This document shows, one piece after another, positions 10,824 through 19,115 of a stretch of 64,000 nt of DNA (position 1 is its first letter; the number at the start of each line of letters is the position of its first letter). The stretch covers positions 62,001 to 126,000 of the forward strand of contig NZ_JAASAF010000013.1 of assembly GCF_012726195.1 (NCBI RefSeq), read 5' to 3'. Both the position numbers and the translations under genes were made by a program. Under the pieces are notes generated by a model. The model was not told where the DNA came from. It made no database searches and was given only the letters and a program-made list of their open reading frames with translations. The stretch comes from Rhodococcus sp. HNM0563 (GTDB taxonomy: Bacteria; Actinomycetota; Actinomycetes; Mycobacteriales; Mycobacteriaceae).

Positions 10824-12577
10824 TCAGTCTACGAATGATATTCCACCCCACTTATCATCGAAAGAACAGTATCCGTACAATTCTTGCGCAGCCCCTATTG
10901 TATTGAATTTTATGGTGGAGTGCATAGGATAATCCACAGTAATTATCGTCTCTGGACTGTATTTGTCGTAGTGGTAATCAGTCGAATTTCCATCTTCATT
11001 CCGGAAGGCTTCGCATTTCGCAGGTGTAGCTCCGCCAGCTGCGGCGACAGACTCCACGTACGGGCTGAGCCTCATTCCCCAGGACATGGGGTAGTAGCTA
11101 GGAGCCTGACTATAATCTACTTGCCCGCTAAACTTTCCGATTTCGTCCTGTCCGACAAACGTGGTGTCATTCGGATGGAATTGATATCCCCATTCCCCCG
11201 GGTTGGGGTCAGAGACAGAACTCAAATCTAGGGTGCTCATTTTCTTGTGTTGAAATTCCTGACTTCTAACCCCGGTTGGAGAGGTCGTCTCATCAGTGGT
11301 GGGGTATCCATGTTCCCCATTTTCATATCCGGAATTCTCGTACTGCCATAGGAACATTCCCGTGATGGGGTGTGCCCCGGTGGTTGGGTGCCAGTAGATG
11401 ACACCGCGCTCGAACCGGCTCATCTGCCCCTGACCGTCCGGCAGATCCAGCGGGTCCTGGATCGGATAACCGAGCAAACTACCAGGCGTTTCGGCCCCGA
11501 CGGTGTTCCACTTGTCCCGAATCAGGCCGTTGCGGATCGCAGAACCGATCGCATTCTGGAACGCGACGTAGATCGCGCCGCGCTGGAACTCCTGACGACG
11601 CCCCACCCCATCGGCGTGCACGATCTCATCGGTCGTCGGATACCCGAGCATCCCGGTGGTGGACTCGTAGCCGTGGATGCCCCAGCGGTTGAGGAAGCTG
11701 TTGACCACCGGGTGCGCCCCTGTGTTGGGGTGCCAGTAGATCGGCCCATTCAAAAACGTTACCCGCTCCCCGGTCCCATCCGGGTTGACGATGTTCCCGC
11801 TCGACGGGAACGTCAGAAAGCTCGCCGGACCACCGAGGGAGTTGTACTTGTCCCGGATCGCCCCGCACACCTGGAACGGCGACGGCCAATAGGTTTGGCA
11901 GGTCACCGCCGCAATCGACATTCGCGACAGAGCGGAGCGTTCCTGCGCCTCCATCATCTCGGCCTTGTCGGCGTCTTCCTTGGTGAACGGCGCCGGGATC
12001 TCCTCCCGATCGGAACGCATCTGACCGGGCACGATCTCGGATTTCGGGTTCTGGGTCGGCGCCCAATCCAGATCCGGCTCGGCAGTCTTCGACGACAGTT
12101 CCGGATCGTCCGGGGTAACCGGTTGATCGGCGGCCGGTGCGGCGGGCAGCAGCTCCGCCGGAGCGGTGCGAGGTTCTCCTCGACCGGCGACACCTGCTCC
12201 GGCGCAACCTCGGGTGCGGCGGGAGCCGAGACCGTGTCGGACGCCGGGGTGACCTCCGGTGCCACGGGTTCGGGCACCGCCGTGTCGGTGATGCATTCCA
12301 CCGGCACAGCAAGCGGCGTCGTGGTGGTGGTCGGAGGGGGCGTCGTGGTCGTAGTGGTTGGTGGTGTGGTGGTGGGCACCGCGCACGGATCCACCACAGC
12401 GGTCTCCGCTGGTTCCTCGACTGGCACCAGCTCCGGTGCGGCCGGGGTTGTCGTGGTCACCGGCGCGGTCGGTGGTGTCTCGACCGGCTGGGCGAAGGCT
12501 GCCGATCCCCCGGCGGCAACCATCAACACCGTCGTGCCCGCGACCAGGCACCGCCGCAGCCATCTGTGTCGGGACAT
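10824..12577 (-). pseudogene. Secreted LGFP-repeat protein with frameshift and foreign C-terminus
   Basis: From ATG 12577 a signal peptide (MSRHRWLRRCLVAG, then a hydrophobic core ending SAAFA) leads into a Thr/Pro-rich wall-spanning segment. Near 12150-12178 the frame changes, after SPVEENLAP and before APAELLPAAPAADQPV, so the copy is interrupted unless this is a sequencing error. The second frame has CQTYWPSPFQVC and at least three LGFP-type repeats (GMLGYPTTDE, SLLGYPIQDP, GEHGYPTTDE), which in mycolata bind the cell wall. The last about 150 residues (to 10824) match no family I know and lie in markedly AT-richer DNA, suggesting a domain swap. Confidence 0.75.
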
Positions 12578-12855
12578 GACGGAGCCACCTGTGGTGTGCG
12601 AATCCATCTGTTACCTACTTCTCGTAGTCCGATAGGTACAGCGGTGGCGCCATCGCTTCACTGAAAGTTAAACGGTTTCCCAAAAACCACAAACGCAACA
12701 GATAACACTTCGGTCACAAAAACCATTCATCCGGTATGTTTCTGTTTCGGTGCACTGAACCCGACATTCGGTGCTAGACAGACAAGATCGTCTCCACCCG
12801 GAGCCGAGGGGCACCCCTATGGGGATGACCGCGAATTGATTTGCAGGAGTGCGTA
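12578..12855. promoter_or_regulatory. Divergent promoter region of the two LGFP genes
   Basis: About 280 bp separate the divergent starts at 12577 and 12856. The stretch around 12660-12760 (AAACGGTTTCCC, ACAACAGATAACAC) is AT-richer than its surroundings. No specific operator was recognised. Confidence 0.4.
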
Positions 12856-13188
12856 ATGCGGGTGCGTGACGGCGTGACGAGGTCGAGGGTGCGGCGACGG
12901 ATGGCCACCGGTGTGGCCGCGGCTGCACTGGCGGTGCTGTGCCTGACCGGCGGTGGTGTGGCCGCGGCCGCGCCGGTACAACCGGCGGCAGACTGCCAGA
13001 CGTATTGGCCGTCGCCATTCCAGGTGTGCGATCAGATCAAGGACCTGTACAACAGTCTCGGTGGGGCGGCGAGCCCGCTCGGGTTCCCGTCGTCGGCGGC
13101 GCAGCCGTACGGGACCGACGGGCTGCGGCAGACGTTCACCGGCGGGGCGATCATCTGGACACCGGGCACCGGCGCCTACGTCGAATAA
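12856..13188 (+). CDS. Small secreted LGFP-type protein (110 aa)
   Basis: ATG 12856 has AGGAG 6 nt upstream. The product has an Arg-rich n-region (MRVRDGVTRSRVRRRM), a hydrophobic core and an Ala-rich cleavage site (GGGVAAAAPVQ). It then carries DCQTYWPSPFQVCDQIKDLY and a single LGFP-type repeat (LGFPSS, FTGGAIIWTPGTGAY). The CQTYWPSPFQVC box is shared with the divergent large LGFP protein, so the two are paralogues, the small one being one repeat unit long. It is probably exported and wall-associated; the two Cys of the box could form a disulfide. Confidence 0.8.
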   Translation: MRVRDGVTRSRVRRRMATGVAAAALAVLCLTGGGVAAAAPVQPAADCQTYWPSPFQVCDQIKDLYNSLGGAASPLGFPSSAAQPYGTDGLRQTFTGGAIIWTPGTGAYVE

Positions 13189-13229
13189 CCCCGGCGGCTG
13201 CGGCGCGGGCGGGCAATCGGACACTCGGA

Positions 13230-13565
13230 TCAGAAGTAGATCTGCCGGACATCCTCGATCCGGGCCAGCTCGCCCGCGGGAGTGTCGGGGTCGCTGGCGG
13301 CCAGCCGCACCGCGGCCTGCGCGGTCTCGGCGAGCCAGCTCGACTCGTCATCGCAGGTGTAGGTGGCGTGATCACGCATCCGCCCGTGTCGGTCGACGTC
13401 GAAGACCATCACCCGTTCGTGCTGGTCGGCGAACATCGCTCTGCGGATGAAATCAGCGGCGCCGGGGCGGCGTTTCGGCGGTGCAAGCTGTGTCAGCTGC
13501 CAGCCCAGCAGTTGTAGCTCGGCGAACGGATACTGCGTCAGGAACGTGTACTGTCGCGACCTCAT
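13230..13565 (-). CDS. Hypothetical protein (111 aa)
   Basis: The product starts MRSRQYTFLTQYPFAELQLLGW and ends VRQIYF. A GTG ten codons upstream (13595) has GGGGAG close by and is an alternative start. No domain is recognised; the middle (VMVFDVDRHGRMRDHATY) looks like a small alpha/beta fold and there is no signal peptide or TM segment. It is convergent with the small LGFP gene inside the accessory island. Coding-like codon usage supports a real gene. Confidence 0.55.
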   Translation of the reverse strand: MRSRQYTFLTQYPFAELQLLGWQLTQLAPPKRRPGAADFIRRAMFADQHERVMVFDVDRHGRMRDHATYTCDDESSWLAETAQAAVRLAASDPDTPAGELARIEDVRQIYF

Positions 13566-13798
13566 GCTGGCGAGGATGCCTGCCAGCACCGACACGCTCC
13601 CCTACAGACGCACTCCCTGACACCGGGACTGTGAAAGGAAAGTCGGGTGCGGGGTGCGTCGACTCGCCAAGAATGCCGTCGGAGTCGCCGGGCGAGCCCG
13701 ACGGTTCGGGGGTGGAGGGCGGGGTGCAGAGGACACTTCGGGAGTGCACCACGGTCATGGTGGACATCGGCTGTGACCGTTCGAACGGTGTGGCCGCC

Positions 13799-13993
13799 TC
13801 AGGTGCAGGTGTGGGCGGCGTCGAACTGGTCGAGGACATCGCGCGGAACCCGGCCGCGGGAGCTGACCGCGATCTCCTGGCCTTTCGCCCATGCGCGGAT
13901 CAGCGAGCTGATAGCGGTCCCGGCCTGGTTTGCGGGTCTGTGATGTCCGTCGCGCATTTTGTCGGCGTTCTTCGCTACACTGGGCAACAACAC
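13799..13993 (-). CDS. Lsr2-like C-terminal DNA-binding domain protein (fragment?)
   Basis: A 64-codon ORF (GTG 13993; internal ATG at 13957) contains LIRAWAKGQEIAVSSRGRVP followed by RDVLDQFDAAH. This matches the C-terminal domain of Lsr2 (IREWA...G..VSdRGRIP..v..aY..A), which inserts an RGR loop into the AT-rich minor groove. The N-terminal dimerisation domain is absent, so it is either a relic of a horizontally acquired Lsr2 paralogue or a minimal xenogeneic-silencer-like protein. It is divergent from the Abi gene and its 5' end overlaps the upstream region of that gene. Confidence 0.5.
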   Translation of the reverse strand: MLLPSVAKNADKMRDGHHRPANQAGTAISSLIRAWAKGQEIAVSSRGRVPRDVLDQFDAAHTCT

Positions 13994-14030
13994 GGCCAGC
14001 CTTCCGCTCTTTCGAGGGGGAGGCTGGTTT
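13976..14030 (+). promoter_or_regulatory. -10 box and terminator-like hairpin before abi gene (possible small RNA)
   Basis: TACACT (13976-13981) could start a transcript near 13988. It would run straight into a 10-bp stem (13996-14005 with 14018-14027, one G-U pair) followed by TTTTCTGGTTT, a good intrinsic-terminator shape ending about 10 nt before the GTG start. This promoter, short RNA, terminator, Abi arrangement resembles RNA-antitoxin layouts and the reported abiF RNA motif; the functional link is inference. Confidence 0.4.
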
Positions 14031-14040
14031 TCTGGTTTCC

Positions 14041-15057
14041 GTGAGTCGCTCCACCTACGGCAAACCGTTCAAGACCATCACCGAACAGCGCCAACTGCTG
14101 GAATCGCGAGGGATGACGATACCGGACCACACCGCGGCTGAACGGTGGCTGAGTTCGGTCGGCTACTACCGCCTCAGCGGCTATTGGTACCCCTATCGCG
14201 TCCGAACTCAGGCCGCCGGTGCACCACCGGTCATCGGCGACGACTTTCAGCCGGGTACCTCGTTCGAGCAGATCGTCGAGCTCTACGACTTCGATCGCAA
14301 ACTCAAACTTCTCGTTCTCGACGCCATCGAACGAGTCGAGGTCGCGATGCGACTACGTGTCGGCCACACCCTCGGCCGCCGCGGCGCCTTCGCGCACACC
14401 GACCCGAACATGCTCAGCACCGAGTTCGTCGGGGTGAGCAGTCCGTCCCAAGCGCCAGCGCACGCCGAATGGCTCGAGAGCGCGCACGCGAAATGGCTCC
14501 GCAAAGTCGCACAAGAACAGTCCCGGTCGAAGGAAGAGTTCGTCAAACACTTCACCCGTAAGTACGGTGGCCCCCTCCCGGTGTGGGTAGTCACCGAGAT
14601 CCTCGACTTCGGGGGCCTGTCCCGACTGTACGAGGGGCTCCAACAAAAAGACCGCGACGACATCGCCTCCGGCTTCGGCCTGACGGACAACTCCGGAGCT
14701 GGTCACGGTGCCGCCTTGGTGAGCTGGATGAAGAACCTCAACTACATTCGGAACACCTGCGCACACCACTCGCGGCTGTGGAACCGCAACATCGACGTCC
14801 AACTGTCCTACCGTCATCTGCTGGTGGTCCCCGAGCTGCACCACGCCGCGTCACCGACCGTGACGAAGCGGGTCTACGCATCGTTGGCGGTGCTGGCCTA
14901 CCTTCTCGAACGCATCAGCCCGGGATCGACATGGGCGGCGAACATCATTCGCCACATCAGGACCGGACTCGCGAAGATGAATCGATCCGAGGCCGAGATA
15001 GGCTGCCCGTCAGGATGGACGACCGAAGCCCTCTGGGTGCAGCAGACCGATCCGTGA
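14041..15057 (+). CDS. Abi_2 family abortive-infection protein (AbiD/AbiF-like, HEPN)
   Basis: The 338-aa protein opens VSRSTYGKPFKTITEQRQLL and continues ERWLSSVGYYRLSGYWYPYR, the start of the Abi_2 (PF07751) family. YDFDRKLKLLVLDAIERVEV follows. The segment NYIRNTCAHHSRLWNR supplies Arg237 and His242 of an R-x4-H HEPN ribonuclease motif, as in AbiD/AbiF phage-defence proteins, which act by cleaving RNA and halting growth. GTG 14041 was chosen as the first start of the conserved domain; there is no good SD, and a hairpin with T-run lies just upstream. It sits alone in a mobile-element island, typical for a defence gene. Confidence 0.85.
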   Translation: MSRSTYGKPFKTITEQRQLLESRGMTIPDHTAAERWLSSVGYYRLSGYWYPYRVRTQAAGAPPVIGDDFQPGTSFEQIVELYDFDRKLKLLVLDAIERVEVAMRLRVGHTLGRRGAFAHTDPNMLSTEFVGVSSPSQAPAHAEWLESAHAKWLRKVAQEQSRSKEEFVKHFTRKYGGPLPVWVVTEILDFGGLSRLYEGLQQKDRDDIASGFGLTDNSGAGHGAALVSWMKNLNYIRNTCAHHSRLWNRNIDVQLSYRHLLVVPELHHAASPTVTKRVYASLAVLAYLLERISPGSTWAANIIRHIRTGLAKMNRSEAEIGCPSGWTTEALWVQQTDP

Positions 15058-15101
15058 TGGACAGCCCTCGCTTTCCACTCCGTCCCCGCCGACCGATCAG
15101 G

Positions 15102-16064
15102 TCAGATGTGGTCGCCGCACACCGGACTCGTGTCGACGGTCCAGCCCCGCTCTTCGAGCCACCGCACAATCGCAGCAGGCAACGCACCGCCGCCCTCGAT
15201 GCCGCTGATCAGCGCCCCCTGCCCGCAGCGCGTGCAGGTGACCGCCACAACCTGCTCGTGGGGCTGACAGCGGGCGCAGTGCCGCCGTTCACGGACCTGC
15301 CCGCCTGGGTCGAGGTGCAGCCAGAGCGTGTCGAGGTCGTCGAGATGCGGGATCATCTCCCGCCGCGTCGACGGCCGGTATCCGCAGGTTGGGCACTCGA
15401 GCCGATCCGCCGACGCCGACGCCGACTCCGGCACCGTCACAGCCGATGAAGCAGGCACGGGCTCCGGCGAATCCGCGGCGGTAACCGGCTGGGCCGGCCG
15501 CGCAGGCAGGTGCCGGTAGAGGGTCGAGCGGGTCAACCCGGTCTTGGCGACGATCTCGGCGACGGTGGCGCCGCCGTCCCGGAGTTGGATCGCGTGCGCG
15601 ATCTGGGATTCGGACACCACTGACGGGCGGCCGGTGCGCCGGCCTTTCGCGGTGGCCACCGCCCGAGCGTGGGCGGCCCGTTCGAGGCTGTAGGTGCGTT
15701 CCATCTGCCCGAACAACGCCAACAGCACCACCGCCAGCTGCGCCATCGGATCGTCCGGATCCGACGAGTCGATCCGGATCGGATCGGCGAGGTTCCGCAC
15801 CCCGACACCGCGTTCGTGCAGGTCGTGGATCAGGTTCAAGGTGTCCCGCACGGTGCGGCCCATCCGGTCCAAAGTATGAACAACGATGACGTCCCCGCCG
15901 CGGGCGTACTGGAGCAGCGCCGTCAGACCCGGTCGGTCGAGGGTGGCCCCGGACTTCTTGTCGACATAGATGCGCTGCGGGTCGACCCCCGCCGCGGTGA
16001 GAGCATCGATCTGCCGGTCGAGGTCCTGCTTGGTCGTCGACACCCTCGCCTAGCCCAGCTCCAT
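15102..16064 (-). pseudogene. Serine recombinase with amber codon in the GYARVS motif
   Basis: Reading from ATG 16064 the codons are M-E-L-G-stop-A-R-V-S: the Tyr of the near-universal GYARVS motif is TAG (16052-16050), one base from TAC. The rest is intact: QDLDRQIDALTAAGVDPQRI, VVHTLDRMGRTVRD, a resolvase hinge, HTH_7 (GATVAEIVAKTGLTRSTLYR) and a C-terminal extension with a Cys zinc-ribbon (CPTCGYRPS, CARC, CTRCGQG). Re-initiation at GTG 16043 would keep the catalytic Ser as residue 2 but lose the beta-1 strand. Likely inactive unless the stop is suppressed or miscalled. Confidence 0.85.
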
Positions 16065-16527
16065 GCGCCGGACAGTACCGAAAGTTGTGTCCGTACGAAT
16101 GTTTCGACACGCAGTTGTGGACTCAACTTTTGAGACGCGGTTTCCTGGCCTTCACCACAGGTGGACCGGTAATCGTGAACCGTCCTGAAAGCAAGGAAAT
16201 GAGACACTACGCAACCTCAATCCCTTGGCGTTGGACCGGCGGCGCCGACGAGCTTCTCCGCGGTTCAGCTTGCGACTGGAATAGGCCAGTGGTCGATCTC
16301 AGTCTCAGTGGCGTTGTCCTGATCCTAGGATTCCTGCCGGAACCGTCCGGACGCTACTGGATGGGCCATCGAAGTATCGCTTCGGACCAGGGGTAGCCGT
16401 AGTACTCGGACAGCGACACCATCAACCCTCGTCCGGAGCCCTCCTGATCTCGGCCAGTCAGGCAGGTTCGCGGCGCGACGCCACTCAGCCTGCGAGAAAG
16501 CTACGTCGAGCGTGTATTCATCCCACC
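16065..16527. other. Non-coding right flank of the island
   Basis: About 460 bp with no convincing gene. Near the recombinase, GTTGTGGACTCAACTTTTGAGAC (around 16111-16133) has imperfect dyads (TCAACTTTTGA) and could be a recombination site. A 103-codon ORF (16085-16396, plus) matches nothing recognisable. Confidence 0.4.
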
Positions 16528-16554
16528 GCGTTACTCATCCAAAGTGCCCGCGTA
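16528..16554 (+). repeat. Solo copy of the IS terminal repeat, direct repeat of 6351-6378
   Basis: GCGTTACTCATCCAAAGTGC continues to CCCGCGTA and matches 6351-6378 except for one missing G after GCGTT. The orientation is the same as the left IS end, but no transposase follows, only the SDR gene's downstream region. It marks the right border of the accessory island. Confidence 0.75.
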
Positions 16555-16641
16555 CGGCTCCGAAGCGGACCTCGCGCATCTTGATCGGTGGCTGCAGCGC
16601 GTGGATCCTCACGAAGACCTCGGCCTGATCCGCCGTTTCAG

Positions 16642-17526
16642 CTATGCGCCGGTTGCGTCGGCCGGGCCTGCGCCGGCCAGGATTCGCGACGGAACATGGT
16701 TCGCCCAGCCGGATTCGGGCCAATTGAACCAACCTGACGATGCGAAGGTCCCGCCGTCCGGGTGCAACGTCGTCCCGGTGATGAATGCCGACAACTTCGA
16801 TGCAAGGAAAACCACACTGTTCGACACATCGGTGACGTGTCCTGCCCGGCCCATCGGGATCGCGACACGGAGCCCGTCGGGAGTCGACAGGGACGAATCA
16901 CCGCCGCCGAGGGAGGCCAGCTTGGCGAGGTTGGGAGTCGGAACGTAGTCGGGCGCCACATTGTTGACCCGGATGCCGTCAGGGGCAACCTCGATCGAGA
17001 GCGTTCGCGCGAACTGCTCGACAGCCGCCTTCGCCGCCGAGTAGACAGCGAAACCCGGCGCCGCCCGGTGCGCTTCGATTGTCGTGAGATTGATGATGCT
17101 GCCACCGCGCCCACCGGCCTGCATCCGGGGCACTGCGAGCGAACACGCGTGGAGCACGTGCGAAAGGTTGGTGCGCAGAATCGCGTCCCACCCCTTCGCG
17201 CCGGTGTCGACGAACTGCGCCCGAAACGTGCCTCCGACGATGTTGACGAGGGTGTCGACCCGGCCCCAACGCTCGTCGACCTGCTCGAACAGCGCCGTCA
17301 GCGCGTCGGGTTCGCGGACGTCGCCCTGCGTGACGATGCAGTCGACGCCCTGCTTGTCGAGCGAGTCGCGTAGCTCCTTCACCGCAGAGTCATCGAGGTC
17401 GATGACAGCGGGACGCACGCCGTTCGCGGAGAGATCCTCCACGATGGCGGTGCCGAGGCCTCCGGCGCCGCCGGTGATCACGGCGACGGTTCCGTCCAAT
17501 CCAGCACGTTCTTCGAACCAACCCAT
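16642..17526 (-). CDS. SDR-family oxidoreductase
   Basis: The 294-aa protein has the Rossmann glycine motif VITGGAGGLG, the NVGG-type stabilising motif (VNIVGG), and the active-site YSAAK. The usual catalytic Ser position reads NLTTIE, a Thr substitution that still offers a hydroxyl. DGIRVNNVAPDYVPTP and HPDGGTFASSGWF complete the family pattern. ATG 17526 follows GAGGGTGAG; an in-frame GTG at 17535 would overlap the previous stop. It is co-directional with the LLM gene 5 nt upstream, so the two form an operon; a shared substrate is likely but unknown. Confidence 0.85.
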   Translation of the reverse strand: MGWFEERAGLDGTVAVITGGAGGLGTAIVEDLSANGVRPAVIDLDDSAVKELRDSLDKQGVDCIVTQGDVREPDALTALFEQVDERWGRVDTLVNIVGGTFRAQFVDTGAKGWDAILRTNLSHVLHACSLAVPRMQAGGRGGSIINLTTIEAHRAAPGFAVYSAAKAAVEQFARTLSIEVAPDGIRVNNVAPDYVPTPNLAKLASLGGGDSSLSTPDGLRVAIPMGRAGHVTDVSNSVVFLASKLSAFITGTTLHPDGGTFASSGWFNWPESGWANHVPSRILAGAGPADATGA

Positions 17527-17531
17527 ACCGC

Positions 17532-18437
17532 TCACCCTCGCCCGATATAGGTGGATCCGAAGGACTCGAGGAATTCGACGGTGGCCGAAAGACTCTCGAT
17601 GGGGCACGACACCAGCACCCAGTCGACTCCGGCCTTCTCCAGTCGGTCGAGCACGTCGCGATGCCTGTCGACGTCGACAGTGGGCGAGGAGATCTCACTG
17701 CTGTACGAATAGACGACATCGATGTGGTCGGTGCGGCCTGCGGTGACCGCCTGTGCACGGAGCTCGGCGATATCGCCGCCGAGTTGCTCGACCGGGCCGA
17801 GTTCTGCGGTGCGTGCCGTTGTACTCAGGGTCGCGCCACCGGACATCGGCATCCACCCCTGGGCGCGCTGCGCAACCCGGCGCCTGGTCAGTTTGGAGTT
17901 GCCTCCGATCCAGATCGGAATCGGATCCTGAACGGGGCGGGGTCGGGCGATGATGTCCTGTGCGCTGAAATGCCGCCCCTGGTACGAGAACGGTTCGCCG
18001 CTCCAATGCATCGGGAGCACATCGAGCGCCTCGTCGAACAGTGCGTTGCGCTCGTCGAAGTCCACGCCGAGCGCATGGAATTCACGTTTCTGATAGCCCG
18101 TTCCGATGCCGAGGGTGAACCGACCACCGGACAGCTTGTCCAAGGTGGCCGCTGCCTTCGCGAGCAGGAACGGATTGCGGTAGGGAACTACTGCGAGATA
18201 GGTGAGCAGCCTCAGCCGCTCGGTCGCGGCGGCCACGTAGCCGAGCGCGACGAATGAATCGAGAGTCTGATGCCCGCCGCGGTCGAGCCACTTCGCACCC
18301 GGTGCCGGATGTTCACTGAACGAGAGAGCATCGAATCCTGCCCGTTCCGCCGCGACGGCGACATCGCGCAGCGGGCCCGGGTCGAGAACATCGCCGTCGG
18401 AACCGCTGATCTCGGGGTAATGGAAGATGAAGCGCAT
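17532..18437 (-). CDS. LLM-class F420-dependent oxidoreductase
   Basis: A luciferase-like TIM-barrel protein (301 aa) of the actinobacterial F420-type subgroup. It starts MRFIFHYPEISG, with AERAGFDALSFSEHPAPG, a long helix region and ATLDKLSGGRFTLGIGTG, the phosphate-binding signature. PIPIWIGGNSKLTRRRVAQ follows in the usual place. These enzymes transfer hydride between reduced F420 (or FMN) and an organic substrate in the cytoplasm. ATG 18437 is supported by the family start. It lies 132 bp downstream of the mce operon's last gene on the same strand and directly precedes the SDR gene. Confidence 0.85.
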   Translation of the reverse strand: MRFIFHYPEISGSDGDVLDPGPLRDVAVAAERAGFDALSFSEHPAPGAKWLDRGGHQTLDSFVALGYVAAATERLRLLTYLAVVPYRNPFLLAKAAATLDKLSGGRFTLGIGTGYQKREFHALGVDFDERNALFDEALDVLPMHWSGEPFSYQGRHFSAQDIIARPRPVQDPIPIWIGGNSKLTRRRVAQRAQGWMPMSGGATLSTTARTAELGPVEQLGGDIAELRAQAVTAGRTDHIDVVYSYSSEISSPTVDVDRHRDVLDRLEKAGVDWVLVSCPIESLSATVEFLESFGSTYIGRG

Positions 18438-18569
18438 CGCCTGCCTCGTCGCACCTGAGAATCCAACCGGGATTCTGAATCGAGAAAACTATCCTTCCGA
18501 TTCAAGATAGTCACATTCTCAGGTGATGCAACAGGGTCTGCGCGCAGTCCGGCCGCGGGCTCGTGGTCG

Positions 18570-19115
18570 CTACTTCGCGTCGGCGCCGTCGAGCATCCAC
18601 TTGCCGTCGATGCGCTTCAGTGTGATGAGGAACCTCGTCGCATCGGTTCGCCCCTCCGGGACGACGACGTTCTTCACGTCCTGATCCAGAAACACCAGCA
18701 CCGTGGCCGTGTCGCCGTCGAGCGTCTCGAGTCCGGCGTGCGAGACCGTCGCGACCGACGCGCCCTGGCCGTTCTCGACAAGTCCGCGCAGGTCACCCGC
18801 GACACCCGAGTACTTCGCCGCGAATTCCTCGGTGGAGGCCGCAGTCACGGCCGCGAGTGAATCGTCGAACGACTGGTAGTCGTAGGTGCCCAAAGTGGTC
18901 GCATACTCCCGAGCAGCGGCGACCGCATCGGTACGCAGAGACTCGGCCTGCTCGGCCTGCCACCACCGGAAACCGAAGAAACCCGCGGCGAGAGCCAACA
19001 GCACGATCAACGCGATGGCTACCGTCCGTCCCTTCCCGGAGCGGCGAATGGGCTCCTGTTCCGATTCGTCGCTCTCGGTGGCGACGGAGACGTCGATCGG
19101 TTTCTCATCAATCAA
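18570..19115 (-). CDS. Mce-associated membrane protein (Mam)
   Basis: The 181-aa protein has a charged cytoplasmic N-terminus, one TM helix (about residues 30-53, TVAIALIVLLALAAGF) and an extracytoplasmic domain with SFDDSLAAV and the C-terminal LKRIDGKWMLDGADAK. This is the pattern of Mam proteins encoded after mce genes, which stabilise the Mce transporter. Its ATG overlaps the mceF stop (ATGA), making it the last gene of the operon. M. tuberculosis mce1 carries four such genes, so this operon is shorter. Confidence 0.88.
   Translation of the reverse strand: MIDEKPIDVSVATESDESEQEPIRRSGKGRTVAIALIVLLALAAGFFGFRWWQAEQAESLRTDAVAAAREYATTLGTYDYQSFDDSLAAVTAASTEEFAAKYSGVAGDLRGLVENGQGASVATVSHAGLETLDGDTATVLVFLDQDVKNVVVPEGRTDATRFLITLKRIDGKWMLDGADAK

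Noticed and set aside
12300-12400. Repeat tract (GTGGTGGTGGT-like) as a microsatellite phase-variation switch
   Set aside because: The triplet-type repeat encodes Thr/Pro and changes in threes would not shift frame; the observed frame break lies elsewhere.
16085-16396. Possible 103-aa protein near the right border of the island
   Set aside because: No ribosome-binding site, domain or coding-type composition that stands out; kept only as a note in the intergenic entry.
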